64,000 bases of DNA, taken from positions 682,001 through 746,000 of the forward strand of contig NZ_JADR01000001.1 of assembly GCF_000518485.1 (NCBI RefSeq). Reading direction: 5' to 3'. Positions 50,061-59,029 of this stretch are shown here, piece after piece. Origin of the DNA: Olleya marilimosa CAM030. GTDB taxonomy: Bacteria; Bacteroidota; Bacteroidia; Flavobacteriales; Flavobacteriaceae. The position numbers and the translations under genes are program-made. The notes beneath the pieces were generated by a model. It saw only the letters and a list, made by a program, of their open reading frames with translations. It did no database searches and was not told the DNA's origin. Position 1 is the stretch's first letter; the number at the start of each line of letters is the position of its first letter.

Positions 50061-50639
50061 TTAAGTTATTAAATTGGTTTTTCTTCCTATTATTTTATGT
50101 CTCCAAACTTCGTAAAGATGACACGTTGTATGTTCTTGATTTGGATTATCTAAAGGTAATTGTGTTTGTATTGTTTTAGCTTGATTATAATCTGTTATTA
50201 AACCATAATTATTTAAATCTGAAGGTGAAAATGTAGTATCAAACCCTCCTGCATTAGTTAAAGCACTTGTATCTCCTGTTACGTCAATTAAATCATAACC
50301 TACAAAATCAAAATGAGTTGCTAAATCGGCTTTGTTCTTGTTTGGCTGTTTAACAATAGCTAACAAATTAAAGTGCTGTAATTGTTTAACTTTATCTAAC
50401 ACGTAATCTAAATCATTAAAATAAAACATAACCATGCCTTGATCTGTAATAATATGATCCCAATCCTCAACCGAGTCTAAATCAGGCATAAAAGCCAACC
50501 TATTTAAGTTACCATCTAAAGATACTAATTCTGTTAGATGTGTCAAATCAGAATACGCCATAAAATCTACCCAACTAAAACCTGTTTTGCTATCAGGATC
50601 AAAGGTGTTTAAAGCAGTATAATAAATTTGAGTGTTCAT
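50061..50639 (-). CDS. Conserved-looking protein of unknown function
   Basis: A 192-residue protein without signal peptide or membrane segments. The order of strands and helices (QIYYTALNTFDP, WVDFMAYSDLTHLTELVSLDG, GMVMFYFNDLDYVLDKVKQL, FNLLAIVKQP) looks like an alpha/beta cytosolic protein, and the C-terminal EHTTCHLYEVWRHKIIG has a Cys-His pair that might bind metal. I do not recognise the family. It stands 36 bp from the symporter and 44 bp from aroC, all on the minus strand, so co-transcription is possible. Confidence 0.7.
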   Translation of the reverse strand: MNTQIYYTALNTFDPDSKTGFSWVDFMAYSDLTHLTELVSLDGNLNRLAFMPDLDSVEDWDHIITDQGMVMFYFNDLDYVLDKVKQLQHFNLLAIVKQPNKNKADLATHFDFVGYDLIDVTGDTSALTNAGGFDTTFSPSDLNNYGLITDYNQAKTIQTQLPLDNPNQEHTTCHLYEVWRHKIIGRKTNLIT

Positions 50640-50683
50640 TTAAATTAATACAATAATTTATATAAAGTTACAGATTTTGATTT

Positions 50684-51745
50684 TTAAGAGTAGGTTTTGT
50701 TTATTAATAAATAATCTGCTAATACTAATGCAGCCATAGCTTCTACAATAGGTACAGCTCTTGGCACCACACAAGGATCGTGTCTTCCTTTTCCTTGCAT
50801 TTCTACTATTTCACCAGCTCTATTAATGGTTTCATATTTTTGAATTAAAGTTGCTACAGGTTTAAATGCAACTCTAAAATAAATATCCATTCCGTTACTA
50901 ATACCACCTTGTATTCCACCAGATAGGTTGGTTTTTGTGCTTCCGTCAATATTAAATAAATCGTTATGCTCGCTACCTTTCATTTTAGCACCACAAAATC
51001 CGCTACCAAATTCAAAGCCTTTTACAGCATTAATGGATAACATTGCTTTGCCTAATTCGGCATGCAATTTATCAAAAACAGGCTCACCTAAGCCTATAGG
51101 CACATTTTGAAGCACACATGTTACAGTACCTCCAATGGTATCACCTTCCTTACGTATGTCTTTAATACGTGTTATCATTTTTTCAGCTATAGCTGAATCT
51201 GGACAACGCACATCATTACTTTCAATTTTAGAAAAATCTAAATCTTGATAGGGTTTGTCTATAAAAATATCTCCAACTGAAGATGTAAAGGCATTAATTT
51301 TTACGTTTTTTAATACTTGTTTGGCTATTGCACCTGCAACGACACGACTAGCGGTTTCTCTGGCAGAACTACGACCTCCTCCTCTATAATCTCTTAAACC
51401 ATATTTTTTTTCGTAGACGTAATCTGCGTGACTAGGTCTATAACTATCTTTAATGTGCGAATAGTCATGAGATTTTTGATTAGAGTTTTCTATTACAAAT
51501 CCAATTGGCGTACCTGTTGTAACACCTTCAAAAATTCCGGATAAAAATTTAACTTCATCTGGCTCTTTACGTTGTGTAACAATATTGGATTGACCTGGTT
51601 TACGTCTATTCATTTCTACTTGAATAGCTTCCAAATCCAGTTCTATTCCTGGAGGACATCCATCAATAATTCCACCAATAGCCACACCATGAGATTCTCC
51701 AAAAGTGGTAAGTTTAAATAAGTTTCCGAAGCTATTACCTGCCAT
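50684..51745 (-). CDS. aroC: Chorismate synthase
   Basis: A 353-residue enzyme of normal length. [14 protein letters not shown] is the first signature, [37 protein letters not shown] holds the FMN/EPSP-binding residues (cited here in shorter pieces: [29 protein letters not shown]), and [20 protein letters not shown] is the third. It converts EPSP to chorismate using reduced FMN as cofactor, the last common step of aromatic amino acid synthesis. Nothing is truncated. No other aro gene is adjacent. Confidence 0.96.
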   Translation of the reverse strand: MAGNSFGNLFKLTTFGESHGVAIGGIIDGCPPGIELDLEAIQVEMNRRKPGQSNIVTQRKEPDEVKFLSGIFEGVTTGTPIGFVIENSNQKSHDYSHIKDSYRPSHADYVYEKKYGLRDYRGGGRSSARETASRVVAGAIAKQVLKNVKINAFTSSVGDIFIDKPYQDLDFSKIESNDVRCPDSAIAEKMITRIKDIRKEGDTIGGTVTCVLQNVPIGLGEPVFDKLHAELGKAMLSINAVKGFEFGSGFCGAKMKGSEHNDLFNIDGSTKTNLSGGIQGGISNGMDIYFRVAFKPVATLIQKYETINRAGEIVEMQGKGRHDPCVVPRAVPIVEAMAALVLADYLLINKTYS

Positions 51746-51926
51746 AAATAAATTAATTTACGCTAATGTAATCATAAATAATAGTCAAACAAAACCCTAG
51801 TAATTTCAACTTGAAAAAATTGGTAATGTTAACTTAACAATTAGCTTATAATTAGATAATTATGCAATAATGTTTGATTAACAATAGAATTTAATATTTG
51901 TATCGTAATTAAGAAATGATACTCTA

Positions 51927-52772
51927 TTGAAATTAAAACGAAAGGTTGAGGTTGTAGTAATATCTGACGTGCATTTAGGTACTTATGGCTGTCATGCCAA
52001 ACAATTGCTAACCTATTTAAGTAGCGTAGACCCTAAACATTTAATATTAAATGGTGACATAATTGATGTTTGGCAGTTTAGCAAGCGATACTTCCCTAAG
52101 TCACACATGCAAGTTATAAAAAAGATTGTATCCTTAGCTGCAAAAGGCACTAAAGTGACGTATATTACTGGTAATCATGACGAAATGCTTAGGAAATTTA
52201 CAGATTCTGAGATTGGTAACATATCCATAGTTAACAAACTAGTTTTGGATTTAGATGGTAAAAAGGCATGGTTTTTTCATGGTGATGTTTTTGACGCTTC
52301 CATACAAAGTGCCAAATGGTTAGCCAAATTAGGTGCTTATGGTTACGACCTATTAATTTTAATAAATAAAGTTATTAATTGGATATTAGTAACCTTAGGA
52401 AAAGAGCGTTATTCGTTATCTAAAAAAATAAAAAACAGTGTCAAAGGTGCTGTTCGCTTTATTAGTAATTTTGAAAAGACCGCAACAGATTTAGCTATAG
52501 AAAATGGCTATGACTATGTTATTTGTGGTCATATCCACCAACCAAAAAATGAAATAGTTGAAACAAAAAAAGGAACCACAAATTACTTAAACTCTGGAGA
52601 TTGGGTAGAAAATTTTACCGCTTTAGAATATCAATTTAAACGTTGGAAACTATATAGATACAGTGAAGATAAGTTGTCTGCTTTTTTTGCTGATGAAGAG
52701 ATTAAGGATATGTCTGAGCAAGAGTTAATTGCTGCAATAACAATAATGAAACCCTTAAAAAAATCTAAATAG
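51927..52772 (+). CDS. UDP-2,3-diacylglucosamine diphosphatase-like metallophosphatase (LpxH-type)
   Basis: A 281-residue calcineurin-like phosphatase. Metal motifs are SDVHLG, LNGDIIDVW, ITGNHDE and CGHIHQP, in the LpxH order. A hydrophobic helix near residue 145 (DLLILINKVINWILV) suggests membrane association. The protein begins with a TTG at 51927: the frame upstream has no ATG, the nearest ATG (51916) is in another frame, and KLKRKVEVVVISDVHLG is the normal N-terminus. It should hydrolyse UDP-diacylglucosamine in lipid A synthesis, or a related pyrophosphate. Confidence 0.85.
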   Translation: MKLKRKVEVVVISDVHLGTYGCHAKQLLTYLSSVDPKHLILNGDIIDVWQFSKRYFPKSHMQVIKKIVSLAAKGTKVTYITGNHDEMLRKFTDSEIGNISIVNKLVLDLDGKKAWFFHGDVFDASIQSAKWLAKLGAYGYDLLILINKVINWILVTLGKERYSLSKKIKNSVKGAVRFISNFEKTATDLAIENGYDYVICGHIHQPKNEIVETKKGTTNYLNSGDWVENFTALEYQFKRWKLYRYSEDKLSAFFADEEIKDMSEQELIAAITIMKPLKKSK

Positions 52773-52830
52773 GCAGTAATTTTGGTGTTTGTTATAGTTT
52801 GTGTTAATTTGTTAAAAAAAATATACACTT

Positions 52831-53670
52831 ATGACATTTTCCAAACTTGCTTCACTATTATTTTTTAGCATTATTTTTATTAGTTGTTCCAGCGACTCAA
52901 ACGAGGATACTCCAGCAACGCCTCAGCAACAATTTGAAGGAGACTTTTTTCCATTAAATGTAGATAACTCTTGGGATTACAATGTGGTAAATACAGATAA
53001 TAATACTGCTCAAAATACTACAAGTGAGGACGAATTATATGTGGAAATTGAAACAACAAATGGCTACTCGTTATCAGTAAATCAAGGTGGTCTTGCTAAT
53101 GGAACCATGAGTGGTATTTTAACTAGTGGAGAATTAACTAGAACCGAAACCACATTAGCAGCTAATGGTACTGTTGGCCTACCTATTGATGGATTTGATT
53201 TTCAAATTAATCTTGAAAACGCATTGCTTTACAATACACAAGCAGATAATGGCGCACAATTATCCATAAAATCAGGATCATTTACACAAGATTTTCAAGG
53301 ATATCCAGTAACAATAAATTATACATTAAAAAGCACGCAATTACAAAACCTTAGTAGCTTTGATGTTAATGGTACAACCTATAATTCTGTAACGTCATCT
53401 AACATAAGTCTTGAACTATCTGTAACTACAGAAGTTACTATTTTAGTCACTCAAACAATATCTATTTTAGACCCACAACAAGTCTTATCTGTTAATAGTT
53501 ATTACGCTGAAAATATAGGATTAATCAAGGCTGAAGCTAATACAAATTACCAGCTAAATACTGAAACTGCTGCATTATTAAATCAATTAGGCGCAGATTT
53601 AGGTGCTTTACAAACTTCGTTATCTGTAACTAATACACAAGTATTAACAGATTACAATGTTATTGAATAA
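52831..53670 (+). CDS. Lipoprotein of unknown function
   Basis: A 279-residue protein with a strong lipobox (FFSIIFISCSSDS, Cys19). The mature part is a large Ser/Thr/Asn-rich beta domain, FFPLNVDNSWDYNVV at its start, similar in composition to Bacteroidota surface lipoproteins that use a SusE/F-like or DUF-type beta sandwich. I recognise no family. It ends at 53670; the minus-strand dehydrogenase gene ends at 53671, so the two stop codons abut with no spacer and no terminator hairpin. Confidence 0.75.
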   Translation: MTFSKLASLLFFSIIFISCSSDSNEDTPATPQQQFEGDFFPLNVDNSWDYNVVNTDNNTAQNTTSEDELYVEIETTNGYSLSVNQGGLANGTMSGILTSGELTRTETTLAANGTVGLPIDGFDFQINLENALLYNTQADNGAQLSIKSGSFTQDFQGYPVTINYTLKSTQLQNLSSFDVNGTTYNSVTSSNISLELSVTTEVTILVTQTISILDPQQVLSVNSYYAENIGLIKAEANTNYQLNTETAALLNQLGADLGALQTSLSVTNTQVLTDYNVIE

Positions 53671-56559
53671 TTACAATAAAGCATTTTTTAATATAGTTAC
53701 TGGATGGTATGCAATGCGTTGTGTACCATCTTTTATTTGATGTCTGCAACTGGTACCATTTGCACTAATTATAGTCGTTTCAGGTGCTTTTCTTACAGCA
53801 GGAAATAAGGTTTGCTCACCAACCTGCATACTTATCTCATAATGCTCTTTCTCGTAACCAAAACTTCCAGCCATACCACAGCAACCACTAGGTATTATAG
53901 TTACTTTATAATTTTTTGGAAGATTTAAAACATTAAAACTATAGATTTGATTAGACTGTGCTTTTTGATGACAATGACCATGAAATTTAATCACTTGTGC
54001 TTCGGTTGTAAATTGATCCGAAGTAATGTTTCCAATAGCTATTTCGTTTGACAAAAAAGCTTCTATTAAAAAGGTGTTTTTTGCTATTGCTTCCGCAGAA
54101 ATTTTATCCTCAACTAGTCTTGGATATTCATCTTTAAAAGTTAAAATTGCTGAAGGTTCAATACCTATTAAAGGCGAATTTTTAGTGATTATATTTCTGA
54201 ATAAACTAACGTTTTTTTCGGCTACTTTTTTAGCTTGATCTAATAACCCTTTAGATATAAAAGCACGTCCAGATTCTGCATTATTAATAAGTATGACATC
54301 GTAATTTAATGCTTGTAACAGTTGTATTGCATCTTCACCAATGTTAGCATCTAATTGATTAGTAAACTCGTCATTAAAAAGGTAAACTGTTTTTAATTTT
54401 TCTTTATTAATATTCTTATTTTTAGTTAATTGATAAGCTTTATCTAAAGTTTTACTTGATAATAAAGGCAAACTTCTTTGTTTAGCAATACCAAAAGTTT
54501 TTTTAATTAATGAAGCAGTAATTTTATTAGAAAACATAAAATTTGTCAAGCCTATTAAGGGTCTTCCAATTTGATTTAATTTATTATTATAAGCAAATAC
54601 TTTGGTCCTAATAGACACTCCATTTTCTTTTTGAAATTGGTATAAAAACTCTGCTTTTAAACTAGCAACATCAACACTACTTGGACACTCACTTGCACAT
54701 GCTTTACAACTTAAACATAAATCAAAAACAGACTTTAATTCTATGTGATTAAACTTATTATTTTTATCAGAATTGGTTAAATATTCACGTAATGCATTGG
54801 CTCTTGCTCTAGTGGTATCTTTTTCGTTTTTAGTTGCTCTGTAACTTGGACACATGGTACCACCAAACTCAGGTAATTTTCTGCAATCACCAGAACCATT
54901 ACATTTTTCTGCTTCACGTAAAATACCTTCAGACTTAGAAAAATCTAGAAGAGTTGTAATTTCAGGCACCTCTTTATCTGGTTGGTACCTTAAGTTTTTA
55001 TCCATTGGATAAGCATCTACAATCTTTCCTGGATTAAAAATATTGTTAGGATCAAAACTTGATTTTATTTGTCTTAATAATTGATAGTTATTACTGCCAA
55101 TCATAAGCTCAACAAACTCACCTCTAACAATACCATCACCATGCTCTCCACTAAAGGATCCATTATACTTTTTAACTAAATGCGCTACATCTGTTGTAAT
55201 TTGCCTAAAAAGCTTAACGTCATCGGATTGTTTTAAATCTAAAATTGGACGTAAATGCAATTCTCCTGCTCCTGCATGCGCATAATACACAGCTTTTTGG
55301 TTGTAATTAGCCATTAATTGTGTAAAATCTGCTATATAATTAGCTAAATCAGGTAATGCAACAGCAGTATCCTCTATACAAGCTACTGCTTTTTTATCAC
55401 CAATCATATTTCCCATTAAACCTAAACCAGCACTTCTTAAATTATTTGCTTTATCAATTTGATCTGCTATTAGTACAGGATATGCATAGCTTGCTGTATT
55501 TGATTTAGATAGATTAATTAAGTCATTAGCTTGTTGTTTTGCTTGCTCTAAAGTTGCTCCTCTAACCTCACACATTAAAATAGCTTCGGGATCACCTTGA
55601 ATAAAAAACCGATTGTCTTGTTGCGTTTTATTATACTTAGTTAAGTCCAAGATGGTTTTATCCATCATTTCGCAAGTATATAAATCATGCTCCATTACTG
55701 GCTGCACAGCATTTAAACAATCTTTAATAGAATTAAAATGCATTGCAACCATAATCCGATTTGGAAGAGGCAAAACATCTAATTGTAATGTTATTTGCGT
55801 AGTAAAAGCTAAGGTACCTTCGCTTCCTGATAGTAATTTACAGATGTTAAAACTTTCATCCTTAACTAATTCATCTATCGCATAACCAGTGTTACGCCTA
55901 TGTATTTCAGGTTTTGGGAAGTGTTTTATTATTTCCGCCTTAGCGTCATCATTAAATAAATCGCTTTGTAATTGCCTATATATCTGACCTTCTAAATTGT
56001 TAAGCTTTAATTTTTCTTGTATTTGAGATTTAGTTAAATCTTTAAAAACAGCAACACTACCATCACTTAAAATAGTCTCTAGAACTAATATTTTATCTCT
56101 TGTAACACCATATTTAATTGATGTTGTTCCTGATGAATTATTACCAACCATTCCACCAATCATACATCGATTTGAGGTTGATGTGTTAGGGCCAAAAAAT
56201 AAACCAAAAGGTTTTAGATAATTATTTAATTGGTCACGAACTACACCTGGTTGCACAGTTACTGTTTTGTTTTTTTTATCAAAAGAAACAATAGCATTAA
56301 AATATTTTGACACATCTACTATTATCCCTTCTCCAACACATTGTCCAGCTAAAGATGTACCAGCAGTCCTAGGAATTAAAGACGTTTTATTTTGCTTAGC
56401 AAACTTGATTAATAGTTTTAAATCGTCAATATTCTTTGGATAAGCTACAGCTGTAGGAAGCATTCTATAAACTGATGCGTCTGTAGCGTAAATAGATTTA
56501 ATTAAATCGTCATGATACAAATCACCTACTAAGCTGTTTTTCAGGCTTTTTAAATCCAT
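53671..56559 (-). CDS. FAD-linked oxidase / Fe-S oxidoreductase fusion (D-2-hydroxyacid dehydrogenase type)
   Basis: A 962-residue protein. The N-terminal half (about 1-500) is an FAD-binding type 4 domain (PRTAGTSLAGQCVGEGI, FGPNTSTSNRCMIGGMVGNN) plus the FAD-oxidase C domain (YAHAGAGELHLRPIL). Then come Fe-S clusters (GSGDCRKL to MCPSY, CLSCKACASECPSS) and a cysteine-rich domain ending in GCCGMAGSFGYEKEHYEIS. This is the single-chain GlcD/GlcF-like or Dld-type quinone-dependent dehydrogenase of D-lactate or glycolate. The length is normal for the fusion. Confidence 0.9.
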   Translation of the reverse strand: MDLKSLKNSLVGDLYHDDLIKSIYATDASVYRMLPTAVAYPKNIDDLKLLIKFAKQNKTSLIPRTAGTSLAGQCVGEGIIVDVSKYFNAIVSFDKKNKTVTVQPGVVRDQLNNYLKPFGLFFGPNTSTSNRCMIGGMVGNNSSGTTSIKYGVTRDKILVLETILSDGSVAVFKDLTKSQIQEKLKLNNLEGQIYRQLQSDLFNDDAKAEIIKHFPKPEIHRRNTGYAIDELVKDESFNICKLLSGSEGTLAFTTQITLQLDVLPLPNRIMVAMHFNSIKDCLNAVQPVMEHDLYTCEMMDKTILDLTKYNKTQQDNRFFIQGDPEAILMCEVRGATLEQAKQQANDLINLSKSNTASYAYPVLIADQIDKANNLRSAGLGLMGNMIGDKKAVACIEDTAVALPDLANYIADFTQLMANYNQKAVYYAHAGAGELHLRPILDLKQSDDVKLFRQITTDVAHLVKKYNGSFSGEHGDGIVRGEFVELMIGSNNYQLLRQIKSSFDPNNIFNPGKIVDAYPMDKNLRYQPDKEVPEITTLLDFSKSEGILREAEKCNGSGDCRKLPEFGGTMCPSYRATKNEKDTTRARANALREYLTNSDKNNKFNHIELKSVFDLCLSCKACASECPSSVDVASLKAEFLYQFQKENGVSIRTKVFAYNNKLNQIGRPLIGLTNFMFSNKITASLIKKTFGIAKQRSLPLLSSKTLDKAYQLTKNKNINKEKLKTVYLFNDEFTNQLDANIGEDAIQLLQALNYDVILINNAESGRAFISKGLLDQAKKVAEKNVSLFRNIITKNSPLIGIEPSAILTFKDEYPRLVEDKISAEAIAKNTFLIEAFLSNEIAIGNITSDQFTTEAQVIKFHGHCHQKAQSNQIYSFNVLNLPKNYKVTIIPSGCCGMAGSFGYEKEHYEISMQVGEQTLFPAVRKAPETTIISANGTSCRHQIKDGTQRIAYHPVTILKNALL
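55931..55945 (+). repeat. Dispersed GC-rich motif, weak variant
   Basis: ATTTCCGC-CTT-AGCG matches the motif at 12 of 15 positions (the three central bases differ). It lies inside the FAD/Fe-S gene and may be fortuitous. Confidence 0.25.
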
Positions 56560-56678
56560 ATTAGAAAATAAAACTAAAATTAAGTTAACAAAAACGGTAT
56601 TTCAACCTATAATTAGTGCTTTTAGTCGACAAACACAATTAAGTTATTTAACAAAAATACTAAAGCTAGTAAGAAAAA

Positions 56679-56686
56679 TATCTTTG
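56679..56686 (+). promoter_or_regulatory. -7 promoter element of the OmpA-family gene
   Basis: TATCTTTG is an exact TAnnTTTG match, 33 bp before the ATG at 56720. Confidence 0.6.
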
Positions 56687-56719
56687 TATTTGTAATTATT
56701 AACTTAAAAAAATAAATAA

Positions 56720-58315
56720 ATGGCAACAAATCTATTAAATCTATTTAAAGATCAATTATCTGATGATGTACTTGGTAATGTTTCTTCACTTTTAGGAGGC
56801 GAACAAAAGGACACCATCCAAAAAGGGCTTATGGCTGCAGCACCTGCTTTATTGGGAGGAATAATGGACAAAGCCTCTTCTCCTGAAGGTGCTAAATCTA
56901 TTTTCAACATGCTAGGTGATGGTAGTACTGTTGACAACTTAGCAGGAACATTAGGAGCTGGAGGAGCACAATCGGAAGGTTTTTTAGGTAAAGGATTAGA
57001 TTTTGTCAAAAATATATTAGGAGAAAAAGCATCAGGAGTTATTGACTTGGTAAGTTCTGTATCTGGAATGGGTAAAGATTCGTCATCTTCAATTCTTAGC
57101 ATTGCTGGTTCTGTATTAGGAGGTGTCTTAGGAAAACAAAAAGCATCAGGAATGGATTTGGGTAGTTTTGTTGGCTTATTATCAAATCAAGGTAGTTTTC
57201 TTGATAAGTTTGCTCCTGCTGGATTAGCTTCATTATTAGGTCTAAGTTCATTTTCCGGAATTTCTGATAAATTAGGAAGCTTAGCTAGTGGAGCTTTAGG
57301 TTTTGCTGGTAACACTGGAAAAGCTGCTGTTGATGTTGCTAGTAAAATTATTGGTGGTGCAGCAGGAATGGCTGGAGGAGCTGCAGGATTAGCTGGTAAT
57401 GCAGGTAAAGCTGCTTTTGATGGAGCAAGTAAAGTATCAGGTGCTGCTGCTAACACAGCAAATAATGCTGTTAAATCTGGTGGATCTTTAGTGAAAAAGA
57501 TTTTACCTTGGGCAATCGGAATAATTGGTTTGTTACTAGCTTTCTTTTTAATAAAAGGATGTGATAGTGAAAAATCTATAATGGATAATGTAAAAGATGC
57601 AGCTAATGAAACAACAGGAGCAATTAAAAATACGGCCAATGGAGTAACTGATGCTGCAGGAAACGTTGTAGATGCTACTGGTAACGCGATTGATAACACA
57701 GTTGATGCTGCAGGTAATGTTTTGGATGCTGCTGGTAACGCTATTGGTAAAACAGTAGACGCAGCAGGTAATGCTGTTGATGCAGCTGGAAACACAATTG
57801 GTAATGTTGCTGGAGGAATAGTTGATGCTTCTGGTAACGTAGTCAATGCTTTTGGTGAAGCTATTGGAAACTTTTTTAGCTCTGATTTACCTAATGGAAC
57901 AAAATTAAATATACCTGAAGGTGGATTTGAAGATAACTTTTTAAGCTATATCAAAGACGGAAAAATGGAAGCTGGTAAATACTACGCTTTTGATAGATTA
58001 TATTTTAACACAGGATCTTCTTCTTTGGATGCTAATTCTATGAATCAAATTGAAAATGTAGCAGCCATAATGAAAGCTTATCCAAAAGTAAATATTTTGT
58101 TTAGAGGCCATACTGATAATACTGGATCTGCAGAAGGAAACAAAAGTTTATCTGCTAGCAGAGCATTATCTGTTAAAAATAAATTAGTAGAAATGGGAGT
58201 CGCTTCTGGACGCATTAACACTCAAGGCATTGGATCTGTTGATCCTATTGCTGACAATACAACAGCAGAAGGGCGTGCTAAAAATAGAAGAATTGATGTT
58301 TCTGTTGTAAAATAG
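56720..58315 (+). CDS. DUF937 - transmembrane - repeat - OmpA-family protein
   Basis: A 531-residue protein. It opens with a DUF937-like N-terminus of glycine/alanine-rich helices (NLLNLFKDQLSDDVLGNVSSLLGG and neighbours, about 1-190). A helical Gly/Ala region follows, then one transmembrane helix (about 258-275, ILPWAIGIIGLLLAFFLIKG). Next come 11-residue repeats such as DAAGNVLDAAGN (about 305-385), and last a C-terminal OmpA domain (about 415-531, LYFNTGSSSLDANSMNQIEN, GHTDNTGSAEGN). OmpA domains bind peptidoglycan. A single helix plus OmpA domain suggests an inner-membrane protein that reaches to the cell wall. The DUF937-OmpA fusion is common in Bacteroidota but its function is not known. 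Confidence 0.82.
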   Translation: MATNLLNLFKDQLSDDVLGNVSSLLGGEQKDTIQKGLMAAAPALLGGIMDKASSPEGAKSIFNMLGDGSTVDNLAGTLGAGGAQSEGFLGKGLDFVKNILGEKASGVIDLVSSVSGMGKDSSSSILSIAGSVLGGVLGKQKASGMDLGSFVGLLSNQGSFLDKFAPAGLASLLGLSSFSGISDKLGSLASGALGFAGNTGKAAVDVASKIIGGAAGMAGGAAGLAGNAGKAAFDGASKVSGAAANTANNAVKSGGSLVKKILPWAIGIIGLLLAFFLIKGCDSEKSIMDNVKDAANETTGAIKNTANGVTDAAGNVVDATGNAIDNTVDAAGNVLDAAGNAIGKTVDAAGNAVDAAGNTIGNVAGGIVDASGNVVNAFGEAIGNFFSSDLPNGTKLNIPEGGFEDNFLSYIKDGKMEAGKYYAFDRLYFNTGSSSLDANSMNQIENVAAIMKAYPKVNILFRGHTDNTGSAEGNKSLSASRALSVKNKLVEMGVASGRINTQGIGSVDPIADNTTAEGRAKNRRIDVSVVK

Positions 58316-58345
58316 AATATTATAGTTAGTTAGTTTTAGTTTACT

Positions 58346-58382
58346 AAAGGCTGATAAACAGTTGTTTATCAGCCTTTTTTTT
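58346..58382 (+). terminator. Rho-independent terminator
   Basis: AAAGGCTGATAAACA (58346-58360) pairs with TGTTTATCAGCCTTT over a 2-nt GT loop (so a 4-nt effective loop) and ends in a T-tract; it closes the OmpA-family gene. Confidence 0.9.
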
Positions 58383-58496
58383 GTTAATAAATTTTATATT
58401 TTTAACAAAAAAAAAGTTAACTTGATAATATATTAGAGCGTTATAATCTTTAATCGGATTTTAAACGTACATACATTAACTAATAAATTAATTAAC

Positions 58497-58973
58497 ATGA
58501 AAAAATACTTTTTATTTGCTTTTGCAATTTTTGGATTTGCAACAATTACTTACGGTCAGGACATTTCTGATAATGCTATTGGTTTACGTTTAGGTGATAG
58601 CGATGGTTTTGGAGCTGAAGTCTCTTATCAACGTGCTTTAGGAGATAATAATAGATTAGAAGTAGATTTAGGATGGCGTTCTGGAAGTGCTTATGATGGA
58701 TTTAAATTAGCTGGTTTATACCAATGGGTTTGGGTCTTAGATGGCGACTTTAATTGGTATGCTGGAGTTGGTGGTGGTGTTGGATCGTATAGTTTTGACA
58801 ACAAAGCTTTTGACGACGAAACATTTGTTTTTGCTGCTGGAGATATAGGTATAGAATACAATTTTGATATTCCGTTACAACTATCTTTAGATTTTAGACC
58901 AGAATTAGGTTTTGGAGATTACAGAGATGATTTAGATTTTGATATTGCATTAGGAATCCGTTATAGATTTTAA
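58497..58973 (+). CDS. Outer membrane beta-barrel protein
   Basis: A 158-residue protein with signal peptide MKKYFLFAFAIFGFATITYG. The mature part is an alternating hydrophobic barrel (NRLEVDLGWRSGSAYDGF, FNWYAGVGGGVGSY, IPLQLSLDFRPELGFG) ending in an aromatic Phe (YRF), the usual signature for outer-membrane insertion. Probably eight strands. The cargo or function is unknown. It is flanked by its own terminator (58995-59023) and the previous one, so it is monocistronic. Confidence 0.85.
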   Translation: MKKYFLFAFAIFGFATITYGQDISDNAIGLRLGDSDGFGAEVSYQRALGDNNRLEVDLGWRSGSAYDGFKLAGLYQWVWVLDGDFNWYAGVGGGVGSYSFDNKAFDDETFVFAAGDIGIEYNFDIPLQLSLDFRPELGFGDYRDDLDFDIALGIRYRF

Positions 58974-58994
58974 TATTCCTTATATATAATCCAT

Positions 58995-59023
58995 AAAAAA
59001 CCACCTTTATAAGGTGGTTTTTT
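58995..59023. terminator. Bidirectional rho-independent terminator
   Basis: CCACCTT (59001-59007) pairs with AAGGTGG (59011-59017) over a TAT loop, with A- and T-tracts either side. It lies between the converging barrel gene and bshA. Confidence 0.88.
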
Positions 59024-59029
59024 ATGTTT

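Noticed and set aside
57187-57846. Long minus-strand ORF opposite the OmpA gene
   Set aside because: An Ala/Pro-rich shadow of the Gly/Ala-rich repeats, with no promoter or homology pattern.
57660-57880. DAAGN repeat DNA in the OmpA gene as a nucleotide repeat or CRISPR
   Set aside because: The periodicity is that of the coding repeat (33 bp) and follows the frame.
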